Origin: an uncultured Pirellulales bacterium
GTDB taxonomy: Bacteria > Planctomycetota > Planctomycetia > Pirellulales > Lacipirellulaceae
NCBI GenBank assembly: GCA_947258835.1
Contig: CAMYJY010000155.1
Coordinates: forward strand, 1 to 12,324
DNA length: 12,324 nucleotides
Direction of reading: 5' to 3'
Shown here: in pieces, positions 5,850 through 12,324 of the stretch
Layout of the letters: the number at the start of each line of letters is the position of its first letter
Position numbering within the stretch: position 1 is the stretch's first letter
Notes under the pieces: generated by a model
Told to the model about the DNA's origin: nothing
What the model saw: only the letters and a program-made list of their open reading frames with translations
Database searches by the model: none
Program-made: the position numbers and the translations under genes

Positions 5850-6923
5850 TTAGGCGGCTTGCTCGTTGGGTTCGGGTTGTTGCTGTGCGGGCGGGAGCTG
5901 CTCCAGGAGCTGCTGCATTTGCCGCTGGAGTTGGCGAAACTGTTTCCTCATTTCGGGCAACTTGGCAATGGCGGCCATTTGTAGTTTTTGTTTCCGCAGG
6001 ACGGTCGCAGGCTGCCCCAGCATGACGTCGCCTGCGTCGACATGATTCGAGACACCGGCCTTGGAGCACAACACTGCCCCCGTACCAATATGCACATGAT
6101 CGCGAACGCCAACCTGTCCCGCCATGACCACGTGGTCACCGGTCGTGGTGCTGCCAGCGATTCCCACCTGCCCACAGATGAGATTGTGTTTTCCGAGTTG
6201 GCAGTTGTGTGCAATTTGCACCAGGTTATCTACTTTGGTGCCTTCGCCAATCACCGTGGGTCCGTAGGTGCCGCGATCGACGGTAGCGCAGGCACCGATC
6301 TCGACATCGGCACCGATTTCGACGTAGCCCAATTGCGCGGACAGCACATGACTTCCATCTTGTTGGCTGTATCCAAAACCATACGCGCCCAGGACGGCCC
6401 CGCTGTGGACAATCGCCCGATCCCCGATGATGGTGTTTTCGTAGAGCACGACGTTGGGGAAGAGCGTGACTCCTGCGCCCAGGACGCAGCCGGCCATGAC
6501 CTGGGCCCCGGCATGGATCGTCGTACCGGGGCCGACCACCACGTCGTCGCCCACGGTCGCCTGGGGATGCACATCCACATTGTCCGCCAACTGCGCGGAG
6601 GGGCTCACGCAAGCCTGGGAACTTACGCCCACCGGCTGCTGGGCGCGCTGGGGGCGAAAATGGGTCACGATCTGAGCAAAGGCCTGATGGACATTTTCCA
6701 CCACGATGGTTGGTTTCTGCTCGGGGGCGGAAACGGCGGCAGAAATGAGCGCGGCCGAGGCCTGGGAGCGAGCCAGTTGCGGCTCAAAATCGGGGCTATC
6801 GGCCAGCGTGATCTGTCCGGCCACTGCTTGCTCCAGGATGGCAGCGCCGGAAATAGGCACCTCCGGATCGCCACATAAACGGCCAGCTACAAGTTTTGCC
6901 AAATGGGCCAACGTGGTCGACAT
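5850..6923 (-). CDS. lpxD: UDP-3-O-(3-hydroxyacyl)glucosamine N-acyltransferase
   Basis: LpxD transfers a hydroxyacyl chain from acyl carrier protein to the 2-amino group of UDP-3-O-acylglucosamine, the third lipid A step, in the cytoplasm. The product is 357 aa. Residues 1-100 are the uridine-binding domain (LAHLAKLVAGRLCGDPEVPI, ADSPDF at 41-46). Residues about 105-300 are hexapeptide repeats of a left-handed beta-helix. VQIAHNCQLG (235-244) holds the catalytic His239, the same number as in E. coli LpxD. The C-terminus (about 310-357) is a Gln/Leu-rich, coiled-coil-like tail (FRQLQRQMQQLLEQL) ending in a Pro/Gln stretch, longer than in many relatives. Start ATG 6923 is set by AGGAAAGGA six bases upstream; the frame extends to 6977 but those residues are not family-like. 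Repeat copies lie on both sides of the gene in opposite orientation. Confidence 0.96.
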   Translation of the reverse strand: MSTTLAHLAKLVAGRLCGDPEVPISGAAILEQAVAGQITLADSPDFEPQLARSQASAALISAAVSAPEQKPTIVVENVHQAFAQIVTHFRPQRAQQPVGVSSQACVSPSAQLADNVDVHPQATVGDDVVVGPGTTIHAGAQVMAGCVLGAGVTLFPNVVLYENTIIGDRAIVHSGAVLGAYGFGYSQQDGSHVLSAQLGYVEIGADVEIGACATVDRGTYGPTVIGEGTKVDNLVQIAHNCQLGKHNLICGQVGIAGSTTTGDHVVMAGQVGVRDHVHIGTGAVLCSKAGVSNHVDAGDVMLGQPATVLRKQKLQMAAIAKLPEMRKQFRQLQRQMQQLLEQLPPAQQQPEPNEQAA

Positions 6924-6976
6924 CAGGAATCCTTTCCTAGTTGCACTGCGTGGAGGTGGCTGTCGCAGGTTACCCA

Positions 6977-7063
6977 CCGGGCCTGTCCCTGGCTCGTACC
7001 GGGGGGGCCGCCAACCACACCGAGCTACCGCTCGAACGGTGTTGGCCCGCTCCCGTTGGTCGC
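6977..7063 (-). repeat. Dispersed ~90-bp repeat, copy B (upstream of lpxD, inverted)
   Basis: Read on the minus strand, this copy begins with the same 26-bp block as 5760-5785, then the CGAGC-GGTA-GCTCG hairpin (the loop differs from copy A by one base while the stem is intact), then a diverged version of the GC-rich half (GGCGGCCCCCC...AGGGACAGGCCC). It lies in the 303-bp gap between the SDR gene and lpxD. The rest of that gap (7064-7226) has no gene; a weak GGGCG/CGCCC hairpin is at about 7155-7173. Confidence 0.7.
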
Positions 7064-7226
7064 TTGAATTCGCGCGGGTGGCAAAGCACCGTTGGCAGTG
7101 CTGCGGTCAGTCCACGTGTCCCGGGGCACACCCTACCGCTGCTTCCGACTGGGAGGGCGAATCCTACCGCCCGGGGGTTCTGGATAGCAAGAGCAGATCG
7201 GATGCTAGCGTCTTCTGATCGCTCTT

Positions 7227-8099
7227 CTAGCTCGAGGAGATCGGTTTGAGCACGCCCATGACTCGAGCCAGGATCCGATCCATCAGGCGGGTGGGTGTCA
7301 CCCGCTGCGCGCATTGCAGCCCCAGGGCATCCAGGCCCACGAGGTAATGCGTACGGGGGCGGCGGGCCTGAAGGGTTCGCAGGACCGTGCGGGCCACGCG
7401 GTCGGGGGTCGTGGCGGCCTGCACACCCCGCTGGTTGAAGCGCTCGGCGCTGGCGTGCAGGGGGTCGTAACCACTTTTCAATTCCTGAGGGATGTTGGCA
7501 CTTTTCTCCTGCAAATCACGCCAGGCTTTGTCAAAAATTGCCGTCCGAACTTGACCGGGACGAATTAAACTGACCGAAATCCGCCAGGGCCTGAGTTCCA
7601 CGCGGAGCGTATTGGAGAGGGCCTCCAGGGCAAATTTGCTGGCCGAGTAGGCGCCCACCATGGGCATGGCCTGGGTGCCGTTGATGGAGGACATATTCAC
7701 GATCCGCCCGCCCGTCTTCCGCAGCAGTGGCAAGCAGTGCTGGATCATCCGCAGGGGCGCCAACGTATTCACTTCCAACACGTGGCGGACTTCGTCCAAG
7801 CTGGAAAGTTCCACTGTGGCCGGTAGGCCGACACCGGCATTGTTGACCAGCGCGAACAGCCCCGCGGGCGAGCGCTGTTCGATCAGCTGCCGGACGCGAC
7901 AGGCATCCGCGTCTTGGGTCACGTCCAGCAGGACGGGTGTCAGGCCCGCTACGTTAAGCCCCGCCAGCTCCTCGCAGCTGTCTTGGCGACGGACACCGGC
8001 CCAGACCTGGAAGCCTTGTTCAGCCAACAGGAGGGCGGTCGCCCGGCCGATCCCCGAGGAACATCCGGTGACAAGTACGGTGCGGCCAGCAGCGCTCAT
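7227..8099 (-). CDS. Short-chain dehydrogenase/reductase (classical SDR)
   Basis: This is a 290-aa NAD(P)-dependent oxidoreductase with a Rossmann fold. Visible are the nucleotide-binding TGCSSGIG (11-18), Asp59 in LLDV, NNAG (86-89), Asn111, catalytic Ser138, YSASK (Tyr151, Lys155) and PGQVRT (181-186). ARG-type residues after strand 2 (GVRR, 35-38) suggest NADPH preference, which is inference. The roughly 70-residue region after the core (200-270) forms a substrate lid, as in the 17-beta-hydroxysteroid dehydrogenase-like SDRs; the substrate cannot be read from sequence. ATG 8099 is the family-like start, 13 bp after the lptB stop; the longer frame to 8330 overlaps lptB and is not used. Tight spacing implies cotranscription with lptB. 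Confidence 0.93.
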   Translation of the reverse strand: MSAAGRTVLVTGCSSGIGRATALLLAEQGFQVWAGVRRQDSCEELAGLNVAGLTPVLLDVTQDADACRVRQLIEQRSPAGLFALVNNAGVGLPATVELSSLDEVRHVLEVNTLAPLRMIQHCLPLLRKTGGRIVNMSSINGTQAMPMVGAYSASKFALEALSNTLRVELRPWRISVSLIRPGQVRTAIFDKAWRDLQEKSANIPQELKSGYDPLHASAERFNQRGVQAATTPDRVARTVLRTLQARRPRTHYLVGLDALGLQCAQRVTPTRLMDRILARVMGVLKPISSS

Positions 8100-8107
8100 A
8101 GCTTTAC

Positions 8108-8121
8108 GCGGCCTAGGCCGC
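8108..8121. repeat. Perfect 14-bp palindrome over the lptB stop codon
   Basis: GCGGCCTAGGCCGC is fully self-complementary, with the TAG stop of lptB at its centre. It sits just before the SDR start at 8099. A comparable palindrome covers the lpxD stop (5844-5858). Confidence 0.5.
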
Positions 8122-8952
8122 CCCTTCTTGTGGCGATTCATCCGCGTCGGCAAAACGGCTGGTGAGTCGTCCGCGGATGCTGGCCAGGCGGCCCGCTGCT
8201 GCCGTGTTGTCCACCGGCCCGCGGACCCCGAGATCCATACTGTCACCAAAGTAATGCCGTCGTGCTTCTTTGTTTTGCAGGACTTGATCGGGCGTCCCGT
8301 GACAAAGCACTTGTCCGGCCCGGATGACATAACTGCGATCGGTGATTTGCAGCGTTTCCCGCACTTGGTGATCGGTAATCAAAATGGAGATGCCCCGTCC
8401 GCGGAGATCGCGGACAATGTCTTGAATGCTGGCAATCGTCACCGGATCGATCCCCGTAAAGGGCTCATCCAGCAAGATAATTTCTGGATCGGAGACCAAG
8501 CAGCGGGCAATTTCCAGGCGTCGTCGTTCGCCCCCGGAGAGCGACATGGCCTTGCTGCGGCGGAGCTTGGTGATACCAAACTGTTCCAACAATTCTTCGC
8601 AGCGGCGACGGCGGGTGGCACGATTCATCCCCAGCATTTCCATCATACCCAGCAAATTATTTTGGACGGAAAGTTTGCGAAAGACGCTCGACTCCTGCGC
8701 CAAGTATCCCATGCCTCCTTCCCGAGCGCGACGATACATGGGCCAATCCGTAACATCTTGCCCGCCCAAGAGCACCTTCCCCGCATCGGGCTCTGCCATC
8801 CCACAGGTCATGCGAAAAGTGGTCGTCTTGCCCGCTCCATTGGGCCCCAGCAGACCGACAATCTCCCCCCGCTCGACGCAAAAGTCGACTCCATCGACCA
8901 CTCGGCGGCGGCCATAGTTTTTCACCAATCCGGCAACTTGCAACAGATGCAT
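8113..8952 (-). CDS. lptB: LPS export ABC transporter ATP-binding protein
   Basis: LptB is the ATPase of the LptB2FG complex that extracts LPS from the inner membrane for transport to the outer membrane. The product is 279 aa. Motifs in order: Walker A GPNGAGKT (36-43), Q-loop Gln86 in YLAQE, RKLSVQNNL (92-100, typical of LptB), signature LSGGE (138-142), Walker B IILLDEP (158-164), FTGIDP (165-170) and H-loop His195. The core ends near residue 240 (HYFGDSMDL); about 38 further residues with a Ser/Arg- and Asp/Glu-rich tail are an extension beyond E. coli LptB. ATG 8952 has GGAGAGA upstream; the frame extends to 9015 without support. The partner permeases lptF/lptG are not in the window. The family also resembles LivF/LivG transporters, but the motif set and LPS gene context favour LptB. 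Confidence 0.94.
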   Translation of the reverse strand: MHLLQVAGLVKNYGRRRVVDGVDFCVERGEIVGLLGPNGAGKTTTFRMTCGMAEPDAGKVLLGGQDVTDWPMYRRAREGGMGYLAQESSVFRKLSVQNNLLGMMEMLGMNRATRRRRCEELLEQFGITKLRRSKAMSLSGGERRRLEIARCLVSDPEIILLDEPFTGIDPVTIASIQDIVRDLRGRGISILITDHQVRETLQITDRSYVIRAGQVLCHGTPDQVLQNKEARRHYFGDSMDLGVRGPVDNTAAAGRLASIRGRLTSRFADADESPQEGAA

Positions 8953-9042
8953 AGCTCGTCTCTCCCTCACGCCGAAGCCGGCCCACGGCTGAATCACCCC
9001 AGTCGTGGCCCTCAAATTTTATCCCAAGTTTTCCAAGATTCG

Positions 9043-9063
9043 CGCAACCCGCAACCCGCAACT
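9043..9063. repeat. Three-copy heptamer repeat
   Basis: CGCAACC, CGCAACC, CGCAACT run in tandem in the 119-bp gap between the signal peptidase stop (9072) and the lptB start. Nothing else is seen in that gap. Confidence 0.5.
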
Positions 9064-9071
9064 CTAATAAC

Positions 9072-9935
9072 CTAGCGCACAATTCTCATGTCTTTGACGT
9101 TGGGAAGGCCCGGCAGCCTTTTCAGCCCAGGAATGCCTCCCCAGGAATGGGGCCAAAAAACACACACGGCTTTGCCGATTAACAGCCGGCGATCCAAATA
9201 AAAACCGCCTGGTCTCCCTCCTCCCATGGCGTCCAACCACAGCCGGCAATCCTTGCTCTCGGGACTATTATCACCCAGGACAAAAAACTGATCCGCGGCT
9301 AAGGTAAAATCGTGCTTCTGCCGGGTCAGAAAACGAGGCCAGGTGTCTGGGTCGATGAACAACTGACGGGGGTGGATCAGGGCGGGCAGGGTGCCACCCT
9401 CGGGCAGTTCCAGGGCCTCTTCCGGATAGTCTTGGTAGTGTGGCCCTGGGCGATCGGCGCGAACCGCGATGTAATAGATGTCACGCAACACTTGGAGACG
9501 GTCCACGGTCAACGTGGCGCCCTGCACACCAATCCCTACCGGCGCCAAATCGCCCGGGTCTACGGCGCTGGTCCGCGGGATAATTTGTTGGCGGCTGCCG
9601 TAAATAGCGGCGACATCGTAGTGCACACCTTCCGTGTCCTCGGTGAAGGCAATCAACGCATCATCCACCCAGAGCAGCAGACGATCGTCCACATTGCAAA
9701 ATTTTAGTTGGTAGCGGCCCGGCTGACAGAGGGCGGTCGGTTGCAACGAACTGATTTTGGGACCGCCCGGCACGGAGATGCGCGCGGTCCCCTGGTCCAA
9801 ATCGAAATGGCAGGAAAAGTGCTGTCCCCCTTCTACCAAGTCCAACACCAGCTGACCGGTTGCTTGTTCGATCTCCAGGTCACAGACCAGGCCCAAATCA
9901 CTGACCCAATGCTTGCCGAGACGGTGAGGCAACAT
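9072..9935 (-). CDS. lepB: Signal peptidase I, C-terminal part (frameshifted gene)
   Basis: This frame carries the end of a signal peptidase I whose beginning lies in another frame (9833-10909). The ATG at 9935 is not a credible independent start: the frame is open upstream and family-like sequence (VRQYGWSMLPHRLGKHWVSDL) already begins before it. Residues 10-160 are a beta-rich insert (LVLDLVEGGQHFSCHFDLDQG, RLLLWVDDALIAF) of the kind seen in large planctomycete signal peptidases, resembling a concanavalin/laminin-G-type fold by pattern. Signal peptidase box E follows: FVLGDNSPESKDCR (218-231), then DRRLLIGKAVCVFWP (248-262). Box E helps shape the active site, so without the catalytic Ser and Lys in the other half this product would be inactive. 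Confidence 0.8.
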   Translation of the reverse strand: MLPHRLGKHWVSDLGLVCDLEIEQATGQLVLDLVEGGQHFSCHFDLDQGTARISVPGGPKISSLQPTALCQPGRYQLKFCNVDDRLLLWVDDALIAFTEDTEGVHYDVAAIYGSRQQIIPRTSAVDPGDLAPVGIGVQGATLTVDRLQVLRDIYYIAVRADRPGPHYQDYPEEALELPEGGTLPALIHPRQLFIDPDTWPRFLTRQKHDFTLAADQFFVLGDNSPESKDCRLWLDAMGGGRPGGFYLDRRLLIGKAVCVFWPHSWGGIPGLKRLPGLPNVKDMRIVR

Positions 9936-10909
9936 CGACCAACCGTACTGACGGACTTCGCCCCGTTTGATTGGGTGGTCCCCGGATACTTCCCTGTCCG
10001 CGAGAACTTTCGGGCCACCAGCCAGTCCTTCTCGGTGGGCACCCGGTGCTGGTAGCGTAACCAGTTGAGCTCAGCCGAGTCGGCCGCTGCCGGTGCAAAA
10101 TGGTACTGTTGGCGCACCGTTTGGCCGTCGGCGTCGGCCTCCACTTGCCATCCGCCCGCCGCATCCCAGCGCAGGGGCCACCCCGCCCGGTACAGCAGGC
10201 TGGGATCGTGCTGCGTGTCGTGCACCGGCTGCAGCATCACTTGCACCTTGTCAGCCGGCTTGCGCTGGATGCCAAAGTCCTCTTCGGTTTCCGCGGCCCG
10301 GATGAAAATATCTCCTTGATAAATTTGCAGCACCTCCTGGGGCAGGCCGACCAGGCGTTTGATGTAATTCATCTCGCCATTGCCGGGAAACTTAAACACC
10401 ACCACGTCCCACCGCTGGGGATCCTGTTGGGCATAGATGTATTTGTTGACCAACACCCGGTCGCCCGGATAGGTCGGGGCCTGCTCCACGTGCTGCTGGT
10501 CAATATGGGCCGGCACCCCGCGCGGCAGGTCGAGACGATAGGGCATGGTTTGTCGGCACATGGGGCACATGCCAGCGATGATCTCGGCCAAGGCCGGATC
10601 GCGGCGACCGGCCAGATAACGGGCCCGCGAGTCCGCCCCTTCACTGCTGGCGGTGGTCCGGAAGCGATAGCCACATTCCGTGCAGCAGACGTCTTTATGT
10701 TGTCCTTGGAGCGAGGGCGACATCGAGCCGGTGGGGATGACAAAGGCTTCGGCCTCGAAGGTGCGAAACAGGAACGCCAGCACAAAGGCAATCGCAATTG
10801 ATTCCAGGGTCTCACGCAGCGCGTGCAGGGAGCCACCACGGAGCTTGACGACGGGCACCCCAGTGGACGGCGGGCGCTTGGGGGCGGAATTTTTTTTGGT
10901 CTGGGTCAC
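9833..10909 (-). CDS. lepB: Signal peptidase I, N-terminal part with zinc-ribbon-like insert (frameshifted gene)
   Basis: Signal peptidase I removes signal peptides on the outer face of the inner membrane. This frame has the membrane anchor (about 33-56, LESIAIAFVLAFLF), box B with catalytic Ser62 (IPTGSMSPSL), and box D with the general base Lys184 (YIKRLVGLP, 182-190). Between them CTEC (76-79) and CPMC (115-118) form a four-Cys, zinc-ribbon-like insert. Family-like sequence stops around residue 301 (VPTEKDWLVARK). After that the frame becomes unlike the family, while the -1 frame (9072-9935) continues the protein. The change lies between about 10005 and 9955; loss of one G in the GGGG run near 9962-9965 would explain it. 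The GTG start at 10909 has no clear Shine-Dalgarno site. The gene is either broken or carries a sequencing error. Confidence 0.85.
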   Translation of the reverse strand: MTQTKKNSAPKRPPSTGVPVVKLRGGSLHALRETLESIAIAFVLAFLFRTFEAEAFVIPTGSMSPSLQGQHKDVCCTECGYRFRTTASSEGADSRARYLAGRRDPALAEIIAGMCPMCRQTMPYRLDLPRGVPAHIDQQHVEQAPTYPGDRVLVNKYIYAQQDPQRWDVVVFKFPGNGEMNYIKRLVGLPQEVLQIYQGDIFIRAAETEEDFGIQRKPADKVQVMLQPVHDTQHDPSLLYRAGWPLRWDAAGGWQVEADADGQTVRQQYHFAPAAADSAELNWLRYQHRVPTEKDWLVARKFSRTGKYPGTTQSNGAKSVSTVGRCCLTVSASIGSVIWAWSVTWRSNKQPVSWCWTW

Positions 10910-11335
10910 GGGAAGCGCGTCGGGGGTGAAAAAGCAGAGGAAGCTTACCAGCAGCTTGCCAGGAGGACATTCGCTGGCGTGCCAGCAATATAGTCCATAA
11001 TCTCGTGGGCGGGAAACGGAGTCTGCAATTTACCGGGCTCCCTCTGCTAGCGGCGGGAAATCCCCCGCGCGGCCAGCCCTGGTAGCGATACCAGCTCCAG
11101 GGGACTCTTGCTCTCATCGTGGACGGGATTTCTGACAACTGCTATCCTGCTTGTTTTGGTAATTGCACTTCCTGAAATAGCGGCCGGAGGCCGCCATCTT
11201 AGGAAGGAAAAAGGGACGCTCGTGCGGCTAAGGGGCGAACGCTAAATAAGTTCCCGGTTTCCGGGCCGTTGGTGACTGACTCACCAAGCTAGCAGGCATC
11301 AAGTCGGGACGTTATTTTCCGGCTGCCCTAAATTC
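10910..11335. other. Divergent intergenic region between lepB and apbE
   Basis: This 426-bp stretch must hold promoters for both divergent genes. On the minus strand a TATATT lies near 10988-10993, but I see no matching -35. Several inverted repeats are present: GCTGG/CCAGC around 10971-10984, CTGGTA-GCGA-TACCAG (11079-11094), CCCGG-TTT-CCGGG (11253-11265) and the dyad at 11269-11287. No gene is convincing; the frames crossing it have no motifs. Confidence 0.55.
11269..11287. promoter_or_regulatory. Perfect 7-bp dyad upstream of apbE
   Basis: TTGGTGA, five bases (CTGAC), TCACCAA is a perfect inverted repeat about 50 bp before the apbE start. Its arms resemble the dyad at 3025-3044 (both contain TTGGTG...CACCAA, with 7 versus 6 bases between these hexamers). 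It may be an operator or a leader hairpin. Confidence 0.35.
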
Positions 11336-12324
11336 ATGAGCTGGTGGGTCCGCTTGATTATTTTTCGGGGCAGGGACCGCGGGAGGGGAAACGTCGATTT
11401 GTGGCCTCGGACTGTGCACACCTCCTGCTTCCACCGCCCCCGCATAGGGCCCGCTTTGACATTCGGTCTGGCCGTACTGGTCGGCGTGGGCTTGTGGCAG
11501 ACTTCCGGCGGCCGGGGACCGGCCTACGTTGCCATCGTCCGCGAGCCGGTGGGCATCATGGGCACCTCGTGCCGCTTGCTGGTGGTGGTGCGCCAAAGTG
11601 ACCAAAGTACGGCAGACGTGGCGCTGGCCCAAGCAGAAGCCGAACTGTCCCGCGTGGAAGCTCTGATGAGCACGTGGATCGACCGCTCGGAGATCTCCAG
11701 GTTCAATGCGGCTGAAGCCAATCAGCCGGTGCCGCTCTCCCCAGCCACCCGCGACGTGCTGCAAGCCGCCCGCGCAGCGCACCAGGCAACCGGCGGTGCT
11801 TTTGACGTGACCTGCCGCCCCGTGATCGAACTCTGGCGACAGGCGGACAGTTTGCCGTCCGACCTGGCCATCAACCAGGCACGGAAGAGCTCCAACTGGT
11901 CGCAGGTCGACCTCTCCCAGCCGGCAGCGACGAAGCGGGAGACCACAACCCGCGTAGATTTGGGGGGCATCGCCAAGGGCTACGCCATCGACCGGGCGAT
12001 CGGTGCGCTGCGGGAGTCCGGGGTGGCCGGCGGCTCGGTCGATGTCGGCGGCGACCTCCGCTGTTTCGGCCGGCCTCCGGAGGGTCCGACGTGGCGGATC
12101 CAAGTTCGCGATCCCTGGGACGATGGCGTCTGCGGGGTCTTTGAGATCACCGCGGGCGCGGTCTGCACCAGCGGCGGGTACATGCGTTTCACTGAAATCG
12201 CCGGCCGCCGCTACGGCCACATCATCGATCCGCGCAGCGGCCGGCCAGTGGATCAGGCGGCGTCCGTGACCGTGGTGGCTCCCACGGCCCAGGCGGCCGA
12301 CACGTGGGCCACCGCGCTCAGCGT
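11336..12324 (+). CDS. apbE: FAD:protein FMN transferase (ApbE family), 3' end cut by window
   Basis: ApbE covalently attaches FMN from FAD to a Thr in target proteins such as Rnf/Nqr subunits, outside the cytoplasmic membrane. About 329 codons are present. Residues 37-56 (IGPALTFGLAVLVGVGLWQ) are a membrane anchor or signal segment, and the catalytic domain follows: MGTSCRLLV (75-83), STWIDRSEISRFN (112-124), GAFDVT (154-159), DLGGIAKGYAID (208-219), GSVDVGGDLRCFG (233-245), TSGGYMRF (278-285) and HIIDPRSGRPV (295-305). These cover the FAD and Mg-binding region. The ATG at 11336 has no clear ribosome site; an in-frame TTG at 11399 follows GGGAGGGG and gives a shorter N-region, so the start is uncertain. 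No Rnf or Nqr gene is in view. A 302-aa frame on the opposite strand is only its shadow. Confidence 0.93.
   Translation, partial: MSWWVRLIIFRGRDRGRGNVDLWPRTVHTSCFHRPRIGPALTFGLAVLVGVGLWQTSGGRGPAYVAIVREPVGIMGTSCRLLVVVRQSDQSTADVALAQAEAELSRVEALMSTWIDRSEISRFNAAEANQPVPLSPATRDVLQAARAAHQATGGAFDVTCRPVIELWRQADSLPSDLAINQARKSSNWSQVDLSQPAATKRETTTRVDLGGIAKGYAIDRAIGALRESGVAGGSVDVGGDLRCFGRPPEGPTWRIQVRDPWDDGVCGVFEITAGAVCTSGGYMRFTEIAGRRYGHIIDPRSGRPVDQAASVTVVAPTAQAADTWATALS

Noticed and set aside
5988..6878. 296-aa plus-strand open frame
   Set aside because: It is antisense to lpxD hexapeptide repeats and mirrors their periodicity.
7660..9075. 471-aa plus-strand open frame
   Set aside because: It lies opposite the well-supported SDR and lptB genes and shows no motif; it is an antisense shadow of GC-rich coding DNA.
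9950..10010. Programmed -1 frameshift in lepB
   Set aside because: There is no X XXY YYZ slippery heptamer in the right frame and no obvious downstream stimulatory structure; a one-base deletion or sequencing error is simpler.
11312..12220. 302-aa minus-strand open frame
   Set aside because: It is antisense to apbE, whose motifs are clear, and its His/Arg/Pro/Gly-rich composition is typical of a shadow frame.

Overview
The window looks like chromosomal DNA from a planctomycete, probably Pirellulales-like. It is moderately GC-rich by eye. It carries a PEP-CTERM protein, a lipid A/LPS gene set (lpxD, lpxI, lptB), and a signal peptidase I with a zinc-ribbon-like insert and a large extra domain, an architecture I associate with this phylum. 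No species is claimed. There is no CRISPR array, tRNA, rRNA, transposase or phage gene.

Layout: trpC (+, 64-858) faces a long minus-strand block covering about 952-10909. The first part of that block, in transcription order, is a sigma-54 activator with no receiver domain (3054-4019), a 439-bp gap with a good sigma-54 promoter candidate and a perfect dyad, a 59-aa basic protein (2435-2614), an atypical receiver-like protein (1866-2399) and a PEP-CTERM protein (952-1803). This is the most interesting region: a split regulator plus possible target operon that may control an exported, exosortase-anchored protein.

The rest of the block is an envelope-biogenesis run. In transcription order it is signal peptidase I (9072-10909, split by a -1 frameshift), lptB (8113-8952), a short-chain dehydrogenase (7227-8099), lpxD (5850-6923) and lpxI (4764-5696). 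LpxD and LpxI act in lipid A synthesis, LptB powers LPS export, and signal peptidase I matures exported proteins. A divergent intergenic region then leads to apbE (+, 11336 onward), which runs off the end of the window.

A roughly 90-bp dispersed repeat is present in inverted orientation on both sides of lpxD (5760-5849 and 6977-7063). A half copy lies downstream of lpxI (4551-4588). The 744-bp stretch between lpxI and the sigma-54 activator holds no convincing gene but contains several strong hairpins.
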